A DNA stretch of 41,599 nucleotides, taken from positions 1-41,599 of the forward strand of contig JAGBQR010000006.1 in NCBI GenBank assembly GCA_017632775.1. Reading direction: 5' to 3'. The stretch's first letter is position 1, and the number at the start of each line of letters is the position of its first letter. The position numbers and the translations under genes are program-made. Origin of the DNA: Oscillospiraceae bacterium (GTDB taxonomy: Bacteria; Bacillota; Clostridia; Oscillospirales; Oscillospiraceae). The notes below the pieces were generated by a model. The model did not search any database. It was not told the origin of the DNA and saw only the letters and a program-made list of their open reading frames with translations. Below, one piece after another: positions 23,523-32,625 of the stretch.

Positions 23523-23927
23523 TCAGACGCGACGACGCTTCGGAGGACGGCATCCGTTATGTGCAATGGGAGTGCAATCCTTGATCATCGTTACTTCAAG
23601 ACCGGCGGTCTGAAGTGCGCGGATAGCCGCCTCACGACCGGAACCCGGTCCCTTTACGAACACTTCGACCGTTTTCAGGCCGTGTTCCATAGCTGCTCTT
23701 GCAGCGGTTTCCGCTGCTTCCGAAGCTGCGAAGGGGGTGGATTTCTTGCTTCCGCGAAAACCGAGCCCGCCGGCAGATGCCCAGGAAATCGCATTGCCCT
23801 GCGTGTCGGTCACGGTAACCATTGTATTGTTGAAGGACGAGCTGATATGAACCTGGCCCTTTTCAATGTTCTTGCGCTCTCTTCTGCGTGTTCTGACGAC
23901 TTTCTTTTTGTTATTGGATGCTGCCAT
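23523..23927 (-). CDS. rpsK: 30S ribosomal protein S11
   Basis: 134 residues, platform protein of the small subunit. Seen: a basic N-terminus, [46 protein letters not shown] and the C-terminal [15 protein letters not shown], all universal features. 15 bases from rpsM and 19 from rpsD. Confidence 0.98.
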   Translation of the reverse strand: MAASNNKKKVVRTRRRERKNIEKGQVHISSSFNNTMVTVTDTQGNAISWASAGGLGFRGSKKSTPFAASEAAETAARAAMEHGLKTVEVFVKGPGSGREAAIRALQTAGLEVTMIKDCTPIAHNGCRPPKRRRV

Positions 23928-23942
23928 GTTTCATATCCCTCC

Positions 23943-24311
23943 TTACTTCTTCTTATTTGCGATTGTACGTTTCGGACCCTTGCGGGTACGGGCATTGGTC
24001 TTGCTCCTCTGTCCGCGCACGGGGAGACCGCGGCGATGCCGATATCCCCTGTAGCATCCGATTTCGGTAAGGCGCTTGATATCAAGGGCGGTCTGACGGC
24101 GGAGGTCGCCTTCCACGATAAAGTTCTTATCGATACAGTCACGAAGCTTGGCTTCGTCCTCATCGGTCAGGTCCTTGACGCGGATATCGGGATCGACTCC
24201 TGTCATTTCAAGAATTTTCTTTGCGCTGGTTCTGCCGATTCCATAGACATAGGTAAGTCCGATCTCGATTCTTTTGTCTTTGGGCAGGTCAACGCCGGCT
24301 ATACGTGCCAT
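23943..24311 (-). CDS. rpsM: 30S ribosomal protein S13
   Basis: 122 residues, head protein contacting the 50S subunit and P-site tRNA. It begins [20 protein letters not shown], has the helix-hairpin-helix region [14 protein letters not shown], and ends with the basic [19 protein letters not shown] tail. GAAAGGAAG precedes the ATG. In E. coli the S4 repressor acts at the rpsM start; here a 185-base structured spacer lies just upstream. Confidence 0.98.
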   Translation of the reverse strand: MARIAGVDLPKDKRIEIGLTYVYGIGRTSAKKILEMTGVDPDIRVKDLTDEDEAKLRDCIDKNFIVEGDLRRQTALDIKRLTEIGCYRGYRHRRGLPVRGQRSKTNARTRKGPKRTIANKKK

Positions 24312-24496
24312 AACTGTCTTCCTTTCGATTTTTGTTCATTTTCCGCATTCGATTTCCGCGAGCTTGTTCCCGCCGGACGCCCTTTCAGCGTGCCGGCTTT
24401 GGTTTTGCCGGCGGGGAGCCCTTCGAAAAATGCGGTTGCATATTGCTTTGCGTGAATAGACTGTCTGCTGTTCCGGAGATTCCTCTCCTCCTGTAC
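24312..24496 (-). promoter_or_regulatory. Structured spacer upstream of rpsM, candidate alpha-operon (S4) regulatory RNA
   Basis: 185 bases without a gene, against about 15 between most neighbours. It can form an outer stem CCGCATT/AATGCGG (24343-24349 with 24429-24435). Inside are two mutually exclusive stems: 24369-24376 with 24408-24415 (8 bp, CCCGCCGG/CCGGCGGG) or 24372-24380 with 24388-24397. Alternative folding right before rpsM matches the place and logic of the E. coli S4-binding alpha leader, but no sequence match to it is claimed. No convincing promoter was seen in it. Confidence 0.45.
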
Positions 24497-24610
24497 TCAA
24501 CCCTGACGCTGTTTGTGCTTCGGGTTTTCACAGATAACCATGACTTTCCCTTTGCGCTTGATGATCTTGCACTTTTCGCACATGGGCTTCACGGAAGGTC
24601 TGACTTTCAT
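24497..24610 (-). CDS. rpmJ: 50S ribosomal protein L36
   Basis: 37 residues, smallest ribosomal protein, begins [15 protein letters not shown]. The zinc ribbon is intact: two Cys in CEKC, then a Cys in VICENP and a His in KHKQRQG, so this is the zinc-binding form. TAGGAGGT precedes the ATG. 13 bases after infA. Confidence 0.97.
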   Translation of the reverse strand: MKVRPSVKPMCEKCKIIKRKGKVMVICENPKHKQRQG

Positions 24611-24623
24611 TTGTGATTACCTC

Positions 24624-24842
24624 CTACTTGCTTCTCCAGGTTATTCTTCCTCTTGTGACATCATACGGCGACATCTGTACCGTAACTTTGTCCCCGGGCA
24701 GGATCCGGATGAAATTCATCCGGAGTTTTCCGGAGATATGGGCCAGAATGATGTGCCCGTTGCCGATATCCACCCGGAATGTCGTATTGGGCAGGGATTC
24801 TACGACCGTGCCCTCGAGTTCGATTACGTCATCTTTTGCCAA
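24624..24842 (-). CDS. infA: Translation initiation factor IF-1
   Basis: 72 residues, one S1-like OB-fold domain that binds the 30S A site during initiation. It reads [19 protein letters not shown] at the start and ends [20 protein letters not shown]. The start codon is TTG at 24842: GGAGGG lies 7 bases upstream and the length then equals the family standard. An in-frame TTG at 24857 overlaps the ribosome binding site and is unlikely. The rare start may lower IF-1 output relative to neighbours. Confidence 0.96.
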   Translation of the reverse strand: MAKDDVIELEGTVVESLPNTTFRVDIGNGHIILAHISGKLRMNFIRILPGDKVTVQMSPYDVTRGRITWRSK

Positions 24843-24878
24843 AATATTACCCTCCAAAGTCGGTATCTCAGGTTACTC

Positions 24879-25661
24879 TTACATGTCATCCGCCATCGTC
24901 AGGATCTCCGGCTCACCGTCGGTGATCAGGATCGTGTTTTCATAATGGGCGGACAGCGATCCGTCTGTCGTCACGACCGTCCATCCGTTGGACAGTTCCC
25001 GTATCATCCAGTCTCCGGCATTCACCATAGGCTCTACCGCAATCGTCATTCCTTTGACAAGTCTTGGATTTCCGTTTCTGGCCAGCGTTCTCCGGTCCGC
25101 TTTATAATTCGGTACTTCCGGGGCTTCATGAAGTTCCCTTCCTACCCCGTGTCCGACATAATCCCGGACGACCGAGAACCCGTGGCTTTCAACGTATTCC
25201 TGGATAGCCGCTCCGATGTCCGATATGCGGTATCCCGGTCTTGCAAAGCGGATGCCTTCAAAGAAACTCTGACGCGTGACCTCGATCAGTCTTTTTGCCT
25301 CGTCACTGATTTCTCCGCACGCGAATGTCCCGGCGCAGTCTCCTACGAAACCGTTGCAGGTCGCGCCGACATCCACAGACACGATATCTCCGTTTCGAAT
25401 GATACGTTTTCCGGGGATCCCGTGGATCACTTCCTCATTGACAGAAACACAGGCGCTCCCTGGGAATCCGTTGTAGTTCAGGAAGGTCGGATATGCTCCG
25501 CTCTTTGTGATGAACTCGTGAACGATCCGATCGACCTGTCTTGTCGAAACGCCGTCACGGATCGCCTGACCCGCGATCGATCTGGCCCCGGCCGTGATCT
25601 TTCCGGCCTGGCGCATGCGCTCGATCTCACCGGATGACTTGATATAGATCGCTTCAGCCAT
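24879..25661 (-). CDS. map: Methionine aminopeptidase, type I
   Basis: 260 residues. Removes the initiator Met from nascent proteins. The five metal ligands are visible in order: VSVDVGA (Asp), VGDCAGTF (Asp), GHGVGRELHEAP (His), VEPMV (Glu) and a C-terminal ENTILIT (Glu); the substrate His is in EEVIHGIPG. No N-terminal zinc domain, so subtype Ia. The start directly follows the adk stop (TAAATG). Confidence 0.97.
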   Translation of the reverse strand: MAEAIYIKSSGEIERMRQAGKITAGARSIAGQAIRDGVSTRQVDRIVHEFITKSGAYPTFLNYNGFPGSACVSVNEEVIHGIPGKRIIRNGDIVSVDVGATCNGFVGDCAGTFACGEISDEAKRLIEVTRQSFFEGIRFARPGYRISDIGAAIQEYVESHGFSVVRDYVGHGVGRELHEAPEVPNYKADRRTLARNGNPRLVKGMTIAVEPMVNAGDWMIRELSNGWTVVTTDGSLSAHYENTILITDGEPEILTMADDM

Positions 25662-26294
25662 TTATACTCCCAGCACTTTCCGGATCTCCGCAGTCGTAGC
25701 CTCGACCGAAGGCTGGTTCTCTACGGAAACAAGTCTGTTCCGTTTCTCATAAAAGGCTTTAAGAGGTTCCGTTTCTTTATGGTATATCTCGAGACGTGCC
25801 TTTACGGTTTCCGGAGCATCGTCTTTGCGAACGCTCAGCTCACCGCCGCAGAAATCGCATATACCATCTATTTTGGGGGGATTTGATACGATGTGGAATG
25901 TCTGACTGCAGTTTTTACAGGTCCGTCTGCCGCTCATTCTTTTGATGATCACATCATCTTCGATCTCGATCGACAGAGCACAGTCAACTTCGATCCCCAG
26001 CTTTTCCATGGCTTCCGCCTGGGGGATCGTTCTCGGAAAACCGTCAAGGATATAGCCCGGCCGGCAGTCATCCTTTGAAAGACGATCTTTCACAATGTTG
26101 ATGATGACCTCATCCGGCACCAGTTTCCCGGCATCCACATAGGTTTTTGCTTCCAGACCGACCGGAGTTCCTTCGCGCATCGCTGCGCGAAGGATATTCC
26201 CCGTAGATATCGTCGGAATGTTCAGTGTTTTGCTTAAGATCTCCGCCTGAGTTCCTTTGCCCGCTCCGGGAGCACCAAGAAGAATCAGTCTCAT
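25662..26294 (-). CDS. adk: Adenylate kinase
   Basis: 210 residues. Interconverts AMP plus ATP with two ADP. P-loop GAPGAGKGT (7-15), AMP site TISTGNILR, GFPRT, and a LID with four Cys (CKNC and CDFC, about residues 126-150), the zinc-bearing form typical of Gram-positive bacteria. It lies between secY and map, the classical position. Confidence 0.98.
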   Translation of the reverse strand: MRLILLGAPGAGKGTQAEILSKTLNIPTISTGNILRAAMREGTPVGLEAKTYVDAGKLVPDEVIINIVKDRLSKDDCRPGYILDGFPRTIPQAEAMEKLGIEVDCALSIEIEDDVIIKRMSGRRTCKNCSQTFHIVSNPPKIDGICDFCGGELSVRKDDAPETVKARLEIYHKETEPLKAFYEKRNRLVSVENQPSVEATTAEIRKVLGV

Positions 26295-26309
26295 GGGCTT
26301 TCCCCCGGA

Positions 26310-27599
26310 TCAGTCAAGGAATCCCTTGTAGTTGCGCATAAGCATCTGTGCCTCGAGTGCACGGATGGTTTCAAGCGCAACGCCGACCACGATGATGATG
26401 GATGTTCCGCCCAGCGAGAGCCCCGTCAGCGAAGCCGTCGCGCTGAAGTGGCTGATCAGGATCGGAGTCACGGCGATGATGCCAAGATAGATCGCACCAA
26501 ACAAGGTGATCTTGTTGAGCACCTTCTGGATAAACTCGCTCGTCGGCTTTCCGGGGCGGAAGCCCGGAATATATCCGCCGTTCTTCTTCAGATTGTTTGC
26601 CACTTCGATCGGGTTGAACTGGATCGTAGAATAGAAATAGGCAAAGAAGAGGATCAGCAGGAAATAGATGACCGCATACGTGATGGAACTCGTATCAAAG
26701 ATCCGCATGATCCAGCTGTCGTTCTTCGCGCCGGTGAATGCAGCGATCGTTGCGGGGATCGATGCGATAGACTGGGCAAAGATAACGGGCATGACGCCGG
26801 ACATGTTGACCTTCATGGGAAGATGCGTGCTCTGTCCTCCGTACATTTTCCGTCCTACCACTCTCTTTGCGTACTGCACCGGGATCCGGCGCTCCGCATC
26901 ATTCACGAAAACGATGAGAACAACGATGAGGATGGCTCCGATATACATCAGCACCGCGACCCACCAGTTCAGCTGTTTGCTGATCACGTTCTGGATCGTT
27001 GTGATGATGCTTGTCGGGAGTCTGGAGATGATGCTGGCAAACAGGATGATGGAGATCCCGTTTCCGATGCCGTGCTCCGTCACCTGCTCGCCGAGCCACA
27101 TGATCAGAGCTGAACCGGACGTCAGTGTGAGGATAATAACGATCGCTGCCCACACACTGCTCGCTGCATCAGCCTCGAGGAAACCGTAGTTTTTGATGAG
27201 CATGTAATAGGCAAAGCCCTGGAGAAGGCCGATGCCCACCGTGGAATAACGCGTAATCGACGCGATCTTTTTCTTTCCTTCCTCGCCCTCTTCCTTGCTC
27301 ATCCTCTCCAGTGCAGGGATCGCGATGCAGAGCAGCTGGATAATGATCGATGCGTTGATATAGGGCTGGATGGACAGAGCGAAGATCGTTGCCTGTGAAA
27401 ATGCGCTGCCGCTCATGACGTTCAGAAGACCGAGAACGGTATTCTGCATGTAGCTGAAATAGTTGGACAGCTGAGAAACATTGACATACGGGACTGGGAT
27501 CGCATTCCCGATACGGTAAAGCAGGATAATAACGAGGGTGAAGACGATCTTCTTGCGAAGCTCTTCGATCCTCCATGCATTCCGTAAAGTCTGAAGCAC
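26310..27599 (-). CDS. secY: Protein translocase subunit SecY
   Basis: 429 residues, ten-helix channel of the Sec translocon in the cytoplasmic membrane. Family markers: AWRIEELRKKIVFT near the start, IGNAIPVPYV, the plug-region GSAFSQATIFALSIQPYI (in part), GIGNGISIILF, and PGFRPGKPT in the ribosome- and SecA-binding loop. The start is GTG at 27599, touching the rplO stop (TAAGTG), with GAGGTGG as binding site inside rplO. Confidence 0.97.
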   Translation of the reverse strand: MLQTLRNAWRIEELRKKIVFTLVIILLYRIGNAIPVPYVNVSQLSNYFSYMQNTVLGLLNVMSGSAFSQATIFALSIQPYINASIIIQLLCIAIPALERMSKEEGEEGKKKIASITRYSTVGIGLLQGFAYYMLIKNYGFLEADAASSVWAAIVIILTLTSGSALIMWLGEQVTEHGIGNGISIILFASIISRLPTSIITTIQNVISKQLNWWVAVLMYIGAILIVVLIVFVNDAERRIPVQYAKRVVGRKMYGGQSTHLPMKVNMSGVMPVIFAQSIASIPATIAAFTGAKNDSWIMRIFDTSSITYAVIYFLLILFFAYFYSTIQFNPIEVANNLKKNGGYIPGFRPGKPTSEFIQKVLNKITLFGAIYLGIIAVTPILISHFSATASLTGLSLGGTSIIIVVGVALETIRALEAQMLMRNYKGFLD

Positions 27600-28040
27600 T
27601 TAAACCACCTCTGCCTTTCCGCCGGCCGCTTCGATCTTCTGTTTCGCGGTTTCGGAGAAAGCAGCAGCATGAACAGTCAGTTTTTTGGTCAGTTCGCCAT
27701 TCCCTAAAACTTTAACACCGTATGTGCACTTTGAAAGGACACCTGCATCGAGCAGAGCCTGTGCATCAACAACAGCGCCATTCTCAAATCTCTCGAGTGC
27801 GGAAACATTGACCGCCTCCAGCGGTTTGGCAAAAATGTTGTTGAAGCCTCTCTTCGGGATGCGGCGCGCCAGCGGCATCTGGCCGCCTTCGAATCCGATC
27901 CGTGTACCGCCGCCGCTGCGGGCCTTCTGTCCCTTATGGCCGCGGCCGGCTGTCTTGCCGTTACCGGTAGCATGGCCTCTGCCTTTGCGTTTGTCTACAT
28001 GTGTGGATCCGGGGACGGGAGAAAGATCATGAATATACAT
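27600..28040 (-). CDS. rplO: 50S ribosomal protein L15
   Basis: 146 residues. The Gly/Arg/Lys-rich N-terminus ([20 protein letters not shown] in part) penetrates 23S rRNA; the C-terminal domain holds [16 protein letters not shown]. Standard length and place between rpmD and secY, translationally coupled to secY. Confidence 0.97.
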   Translation of the reverse strand: MYIHDLSPVPGSTHVDKRKGRGHATGNGKTAGRGHKGQKARSGGGTRIGFEGGQMPLARRIPKRGFNNIFAKPLEAVNVSALERFENGAVVDAQALLDAGVLSKCTYGVKVLGNGELTKKLTVHAAAFSETAKQKIEAAGGKAEVV

Positions 28041-28054
28041 TCTCTGTACCCTCC

Positions 28055-28234
28055 TTATTCTTCGGTAACCTTGAGCAGATAGCCGATCTTGGCGATCTTG
28101 CCGCGGGTCTGGGGATTGTCGGGCTGGACGGTCTCATTGCCGACTTTGTGCAGCCCGAGCGAGTTCGCTGTCGCGATATGCTTATCAAGCCTTCCGTTCA
28201 GGCTCTTGACAAGTTTGATTCTGAGATTTGCCAT
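28055..28234 (-). CDS. rpmD: 50S ribosomal protein L30
   Basis: 59 residues, begins [19 protein letters not shown] and includes the family motif [20 protein letters not shown] (in part) and [10 protein letters not shown] at the end. GGAGGG lies upstream of the ATG at 28234. 12 bases after rpsE, 14 before rplO, as expected for the spc block. Confidence 0.96.
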   Translation of the reverse strand: MANLRIKLVKSLNGRLDKHIATANSLGLHKVGNETVQPDNPQTRGKIAKIGYLLKVTEE

Positions 28235-28246
28235 GTCATGCCCTCC

Positions 28247-28777
28247 TTAGCCCTGGATCTCTTCCGGGGTCTTGCCTCTGACTGCCGCAACCTGAGCTGC
28301 GTCACGCAGAGATCTGAGGCCTTCCATCGTCGCCGCAACCACATTGGCAGGGTTGTTGGTCCGCAGGCACTTCGTACGGATGTTCTTGATGCCGGCAGCT
28401 TCCACAACAGCGCGAACTGCACCCCCGGCGATAACGCCGGTGCCTTCCGGTGCGGGCTTGAGCAGGACACGTCCTGCACCGAACTCACCGATCACTTCAT
28501 GCGGAATCGTCGTTCCGAAAAGTGTTACAGTGCAGATGTTCTTCTTGGCATCTTCCAGTCCCTTGCGGATCGCTTCGGAAACCTCGTTTGCCTTGCCCAT
28601 ACCATAGCCGACACGTCCTTTTCCGTCCCCGACAACGCAGAGTGCGGAAAACTTCGCAACACGGCCGCCCTTTACGGTCTTGCTGACACGGTTAAGGGAA
28701 ACGACCTTTTCGATGAACTCGGGAGCTGCAGCCTCTTCTCTGCCGCGGCGCTCTCTTCTGTCATTATTGTAAGCCAT
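28247..28777 (-). CDS. rpsE: 30S ribosomal protein S5
   Basis: 176 residues. S5 contributes to decoding fidelity and the mRNA entry helicase. The double-stranded RNA-binding N-domain starts at [19 protein letters not shown]; the second domain contains [20 protein letters not shown]. An Arg/Glu-rich N-terminal tail ([10 protein letters not shown]) is present. Normal length. Confidence 0.98.
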   Translation of the reverse strand: MAYNNDRRERRGREEAAAPEFIEKVVSLNRVSKTVKGGRVAKFSALCVVGDGKGRVGYGMGKANEVSEAIRKGLEDAKKNICTVTLFGTTIPHEVIGEFGAGRVLLKPAPEGTGVIAGGAVRAVVEAAGIKNIRTKCLRTNNPANVVAATMEGLRSLRDAAQVAAVRGKTPEEIQG

Positions 28778-28794
28778 CTGTGTTTCCCCTTTCC

Positions 28795-29154
28795 TCAGAA
28801 TTTGAGACCGCCCTCACGGGCACCCTCTGCCAGAGCCTTGACACGACCGTGATAGATATAACCGCCGCGGTCGAACACGACTTCTTCGATCCCTTTCTTG
28901 AGAGCGCGCTCTGCAAGGGCGGAACCGACTTTCTTCGCGGCATCGCAGTTGCCGCCGTTCCCTTCGAAGCCCTTTTCCACCGTGGATGCGGAAACCAGGG
29001 TGTTCCCGGCTACATCATCGATGATCTGGGCATAAATGTTGTTTTCACTGCGAAAAACACAGAGGCGGGGTCTTTCGGCAGTTCCGGAGATCTTGCCGCG
29101 CACTCTGTTATGACGCTTGATGCGCTGTCCTTTTGTATCAGGTCTTTTAATCAT
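28795..29154 (-). CDS. rplR: 50S ribosomal protein L18
   Basis: 119 residues, 5S rRNA-binding protein of the central protuberance. Seen: [32 protein letters not shown], and the C-terminal [20 protein letters not shown] with GGLKF at the end. Normal length, 16-17 bases from neighbours. Confidence 0.98.
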   Translation of the reverse strand: MIKRPDTKGQRIKRHNRVRGKISGTAERPRLCVFRSENNIYAQIIDDVAGNTLVSASTVEKGFEGNGGNCDAAKKVGSALAERALKKGIEEVVFDRGGYIYHGRVKALAEGAREGGLKF

Positions 29155-29170
29155 TCAGGCATACCTCCGT

Positions 29171-29713
29171 TTACTTGGCACCGGTCTTGCCTTCTTTGCG
29201 GCGGATCACTTCGTAGTCGTATTTGATGCCCTTGCCCTTATAGGGTTCCGGGGGTCTCTTGCCACGAACTTCTGCTGCAAACTGGCCAACCTTCTGCTTG
29301 TCGATCCCTTTGATTGTGATATGGTTGGCATCGGGAACATCGATCTGGATGTCTTCCGTCTCCGGCATGATCACCTGATGGGAATAACCAAGGTTCATGA
29401 CCAGATTCTTGCCTTCCTTCGCCGCACGGTAGCCGACACCGTTGACTTCGAGTTTTTTCTCGAATCCGGTGGTGACGCCGGTCACCATGTTGTCCACCAG
29501 CGTCCTCGTAAGGCCGTGGAGAGAACGGTTCTCTTTGGAATCGTCCGGACGGGATACTGTCAGTACACCTGCATCGAGTTCAATCTTCATCTGCGGGACC
29601 AGGTCACGTTCCAGCGTCCCCTTGGGACCTTTCACCGTGATATGGTTATGCTCATCGATCTTGATTTCGACACCTGCAGGAACGGTAATGGGAGCTCTTC
29701 CGATTCTAGACAT
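29171..29713 (-). CDS. rplF: 50S ribosomal protein L6
   Basis: 180 residues, two-domain protein near the factor-binding site. It begins MSRIGRAPITVPAGVEI, has VKGPKGTLERDL, and the C-domain signature RGKRPPEPYKGKGIKY. Normal length; AGGAGG-like site upstream; 14 bases after rpsH. Confidence 0.98.
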   Translation of the reverse strand: MSRIGRAPITVPAGVEIKIDEHNHITVKGPKGTLERDLVPQMKIELDAGVLTVSRPDDSKENRSLHGLTRTLVDNMVTGVTTGFEKKLEVNGVGYRAAKEGKNLVMNLGYSHQVIMPETEDIQIDVPDANHITIKGIDKQKVGQFAAEVRGKRPPEPYKGKGIKYDYEVIRRKEGKTGAK

Positions 29714-29727
29714 TCTCTTTTCCTCCC

Positions 29728-30126
29728 TTACCAGATGAATGCAAGGACTTCGCCGCCGACATTCTGCCTGCGTGCTTCCTTGTCGGTCATGACGCCCTTG
29801 GATGTGGAAATGATGGCGATGCCCAGTCCTCTGAGAACGCGGGGAAGCTCATCGGCTCCGGCATAGACGCGGAGACCGGGCTTGCTCACACGGCGGAGGC
29901 CCTGGATAGCCTTTTCCTTACCGGGCAGGTACTTCAGCGTGATGCGGATGACGCCCTGGGTGCCGTCATCGATCACCTGATAGTTCTTGATGTACCCCTC
30001 TTTGAGAAGGATCTCCGCAATGGACTTCTTCATCTTGGATGCGGGAACATCGACGGTTTCGTGTTTTGCTGTGCCGGCATTGCGGATACGTGTAAGCATG
30101 TCGGCAATGGGGTCTGTGATCTGCAT
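29728..30126 (-). CDS. rpsH: 30S ribosomal protein S8
   Basis: 132 residues, binds 16S rRNA helix 21; in E. coli S8 also represses the spc operon. Seen: [18 protein letters not shown] at the start, [13 protein letters not shown], and the closing [19 protein letters not shown] with [10 protein letters not shown]. The spacer upstream is 138 bases and structured, unlike most junctions here. AGGAGG precedes the ATG. Confidence 0.98.
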   Translation of the reverse strand: MQITDPIADMLTRIRNAGTAKHETVDVPASKMKKSIAEILLKEGYIKNYQVIDDGTQGVIRITLKYLPGKEKAIQGLRRVSKPGLRVYAGADELPRVLRGLGIAIISTSKGVMTDKEARRQNVGGEVLAFIW

Positions 30127-30264
30127 GTAGTTTATCCTCCTGTTTTAGAGTTACTGCCTGAGGCAGTCTGAGCGGCGAGGTTCCATGCCAATGCTTGATT
30201 GGTCACGGCCTTTCGCCGCAGTTATGTCTGCGGGCGGGAGAGGATTCTCCCGCCGGCAAATCAT
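30127..30264 (-). promoter_or_regulatory. Structured spacer between rpsN and rpsH
   Basis: 138 bases without a gene. On the minus strand it can form GGCGGGAGA-ATCC-TCTCCCGCC (9-bp stem, near 30234-30255), and CTGCC-TCA-GGCAG nearer rpsH (about 30147-30159). No T tract follows the stems, so termination is unlikely; an RNA control or processing site is possible. Confidence 0.35.
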
Positions 30265-30450
30265 TCAGAAACTTGCTTTCCGAACGCCGGGGATCTGTCC
30301 CTTATAGGCGAGTTCGCGGAAGCAGATACGGCAGATGCCGTAGTTGCGGAGATACGCATGGGGGCGGCCGCAAATCTTGCAGCGGTTATACTTGCGCGTC
30401 GAGAATTTGGCAGGCGCCTGCTGCTTTAAAATCATCGATTTCTTTGCCAT
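30265..30450 (-). CDS. rpsN: 30S ribosomal protein S14, zinc-binding short type (type Z)
   Basis: 61 residues with four Cys (CKICGR and CRICFR) forming a zinc ribbon, the ancestral short form found in most Bacillota. Begins [20 protein letters not shown] and ends [11 protein letters not shown]. It lies 14 bases after rplE. Confidence 0.97.
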   Translation of the reverse strand: MAKKSMILKQQAPAKFSTRKYNRCKICGRPHAYLRNYGICRICFRELAYKGQIPGVRKASF

Positions 30451-30464
30451 ACGTTTCCTCCTCT

Positions 30465-31004
30465 TTAGCTCACGAAGGGAGCGCCCATCAGTCTGAGCAG
30501 CTCGCGGGCTTCTTCATCGGTTTTTGCCGTGGTGGTGATCGCAATATTCATTCCGCGGAGTTTTTCGATCTTATCGTACTCGATCTCCGGGAAAATGATC
30601 TGTTCCTTCAGGCCGAGGCTGTAGTTGCCGCGCCCGTCAAACGCATCAGCGGAGATCCCGCGGAAGTCACGCACACGGGGCAGCGCCACATTGAACAGCC
30701 TGTCGAGGAACTCCCACATACGATCCTGGCGCAGCGTAACTTTCACGCCTACCTTCATGCCTTCACGGAGTTTGAAGTTCGCAACGGATTTCTTCGCGAC
30801 CGTCGCTACTGCATGCTGTCCGGTGATGGCAGAGATGTCTTTGATGACCGCTTCGAGAGCTTTCGCATTGTCCTTGCAGTCTCCGCATCCGACCGAAACA
30901 ACGATCTTGTCCAGTCTGGGGATCTGCATGGGGGATTTGTACTGGAATTTCTCCATCAGAGCAGGAGCAACTTCCTCAACATACTTTTTCTTCATTCTAG
31001 TCAT
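30465..31004 (-). CDS. rplE: 50S ribosomal protein L5
   Basis: 179 residues, 5S rRNA binder contacting P-site tRNA. Seen: [40 protein letters not shown], the RVRDFRGIS motif and [19 protein letters not shown] (in part). The ATG at 31004 has AAAGGAG 9 bases upstream and gives the family length; a longer in-frame version runs into rplX. Confidence 0.97.
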   Translation of the reverse strand: MTRMKKKYVEEVAPALMEKFQYKSPMQIPRLDKIVVSVGCGDCKDNAKALEAVIKDISAITGQHAVATVAKKSVANFKLREGMKVGVKVTLRQDRMWEFLDRLFNVALPRVRDFRGISADAFDGRGNYSLGLKEQIIFPEIEYDKIEKLRGMNIAITTTAKTDEEARELLRLMGAPFVS

Positions 31005-31021
31005 CGGTCGATACTCCTTTC

Positions 31022-31327
31022 TCAGATTTCTGCGCCGCACTTTTTGCAGACGCGGACTTTCTTGCCGTCAGCAAGCTTGTAGCCGACACGGGTCACTTTA
31101 CCGCACTTCGGGCAGACGAGCTGGACCTTGCTGGCATAGATGGGGGTCTCGACCTTGATGATCCCGCCTTCCTGGTTCTGGCCCTGGGGCTTCTGATGCT
31201 TTGTAGCAACATTGACGCCTTCTACAATGACCTTCCCGGCTTTGGGCTCTGCAACAAGGATCTTTCCCTGCTTGCCTTTGTCCTTTCCGGACACAACGAC
31301 GACTTTATCGTCTTTTTTGATCTTCAT
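31022..31327 (-). CDS. rplX: 50S ribosomal protein L24
   Basis: 101 residues, early assembly protein. KOW motif [20 protein letters not shown] at the start and [11 protein letters not shown]. The C-terminus has two Cys pairs (CPKCGK and CKKCG), a zinc-ribbon form common in Gram-positive bacteria. Confidence 0.97.
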   Translation of the reverse strand: MKIKKDDKVVVVSGKDKGKQGKILVAEPKAGKVIVEGVNVATKHQKPQGQNQEGGIIKVETPIYASKVQLVCPKCGKVTRVGYKLADGKKVRVCKKCGAEI

Positions 31328-31341
31328 TCTCTGTGACCTCC

Positions 31342-31713
31342 TTAAATCACTTCGGGAGCCAGCGACAGGATCTTCATGTATTCCTTATCGCGAAGCTCGC
31401 GGGCGACGGGTCCAAAGATACGAGTTCCGCGGGGATTCTTATCACCGGTGTTGATAAGGACAGCCGCATTCTCGTCAAAACGGACATAGGTGCCGTCTGC
31501 GCGGCGGACGGGTTTCACGGTACGGACGATAACTGCCTTGACGACATCGCCCTTCTTGACCGAACCGCCGGGAGCAGCCTTGCGGACAGAACAGACCACT
31601 ACGTCACCGATACTTGCATACTTGCGCTTGGAACCGCCAAGCACACGGATGCATTTGAGTTCTTTGGCGCCGGTATTGTCGGCAACCTTCAGATAAGTTT
31701 CCTGCTGTATCAT
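31342..31713 (-). CDS. rplN: 50S ribosomal protein L14
   Basis: 123 residues, forms bridge B8 with the small subunit. Seen: [52 protein letters not shown] and the end [16 protein letters not shown]. Normal length, 12-14 bases from neighbours. Confidence 0.98.
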   Translation of the reverse strand: MIQQETYLKVADNTGAKELKCIRVLGGSKRKYASIGDVVVCSVRKAAPGGSVKKGDVVKAVIVRTVKPVRRADGTYVRFDENAAVLINTGDKNPRGTRIFGPVARELRDKEYMKILSLAPEVI

Positions 31714-31725
31714 TCCGGAGCCTCC

Positions 31726-31989
31726 TTACTTTGCCTTCTCAACGATCTCGACCACGCGCCATCTCTTATCCTTGGAGAGGGGACGGGTCTCCATCACGCG
31801 AACCGTATCACCGACGCGGCACTCGTTGTTTTCATCGTGCGCCTTGAGACGATATGTTCTTCCGATGATCTTCTTATAAGTCTTGTGAGCCACACGGTCT
31901 TCCACCGTAACGACCACTGTCTTGTCCATCTTGTCTGATACGACCTTGCCAACGCGGACCTTACGGGAAGTAGTTCTGTTTTCACTCAT
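31726..31989 (-). CDS. rpsQ: 30S ribosomal protein S17
   Basis: 87 residues, OB-fold primary 16S rRNA binder. Seen: [19 protein letters not shown], the RNA-contact region RRYK-like [33 protein letters not shown]. Normal length. Confidence 0.98.
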   Translation of the reverse strand: MSENRTTSRKVRVGKVVSDKMDKTVVVTVEDRVAHKTYKKIIGRTYRLKAHDENNECRVGDTVRVMETRPLSKDKRWRVVEIVEKAK

Positions 31990-32003
31990 TTTCGCTTACC
32001 TCC

Positions 32004-32192
32004 TCAGTTCTGTTTCTCGCGCAGCACGGTCTTGACACGCGCGATGTCACGACGCACAGCGGTGATTTTGACAGGATTGTCAAGATGATTGGTGGCATGC
32101 TGCATACGGAGCATGAACAGATCTTTCTTGAGATCAACAAGCTTGCTTTCAAGCTCGCTGACAGACATGGAGCGTATTTCGTTTGCCTTCAT
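32004..32192 (-). CDS. rpmC: 50S ribosomal protein L29
   Basis: 62 residues, alpha-helical hairpin protein at the peptide exit and trigger-factor dock. It begins MKANEIRSMSVSELESKLVD and ends RRDIARVKTVLREKQN. The ATG at 32192 lies 1 base after the rplP stop; GGTGGTG inside rplP is the likely binding site. A longer in-frame version overlapping rplP was rejected. Confidence 0.96.
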   Translation of the reverse strand: MKANEIRSMSVSELESKLVDLKKDLFMLRMQHATNHLDNPVKITAVRRDIARVKTVLREKQN

Positions 32193-32193
32193 C

Positions 32194-32625
32194 TTATTCA
32201 CCACCATTCTCAGTCTCTGCGCCTTTTGCCACGATCTTGGTCTTGATGGGCAGCTTGTGGCTGGCAAGACGGAGAGCCTCGCGGGCGACGTCTTCCGAAA
32301 CACCTGCGATTTCAAACATGACCCTGCCGGGTTTTACGACAGAAACCCAGTACTCCGGAGATCCTTTACCGGAACCCATACGGGTCTCGGCCGGTTTGGA
32401 GGTAACGGGCTTGTCGGGGAAGATCTTGATCCAGACCTGACCGCCGCGCTTGGTGTAACGCGTCATGGCGATACGGGCTGCTTCGATCTGGTTGGAAGTG
32501 ATCCAACCCGGCTCCTGGGCCGAAAGACCGAATTCACCGTAAGTAACAGTGTTGCCGCGGGTGGCTTTGCCTTTCATGCGGCCGCGCTGTACTCTGCGGT
32601 ACTTAACTCTTTTGGGCATTAACAT
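32194..32625 (-). CDS. rplP: 50S ribosomal protein L16
   Basis: 143 residues, near the A-site and peptidyl-transferase centre. Seen: [39 protein letters not shown] (in part) and [15 protein letters not shown]. The ATG at 32625 shares its A with the rpsC stop (TGATG) and follows GGAGG by 9 bases; the ATG two codons later is too far from it. Confidence 0.97.
   Translation of the reverse strand: MLMPKRVKYRRVQRGRMKGKATRGNTVTYGEFGLSAQEPGWITSNQIEAARIAMTRYTKRGGQVWIKIFPDKPVTSKPAETRMGSGKGSPEYWVSVVKPGRVMFEIAGVSEDVAREALRLASHKLPIKTKIVAKGAETENGGE

Noticed and set aside
24843..24878. Upstream TTG start for infA at 24857
   Set aside because: It overlaps the GGAGGG ribosome binding site and would make IF-1 five residues longer than its standard 72.
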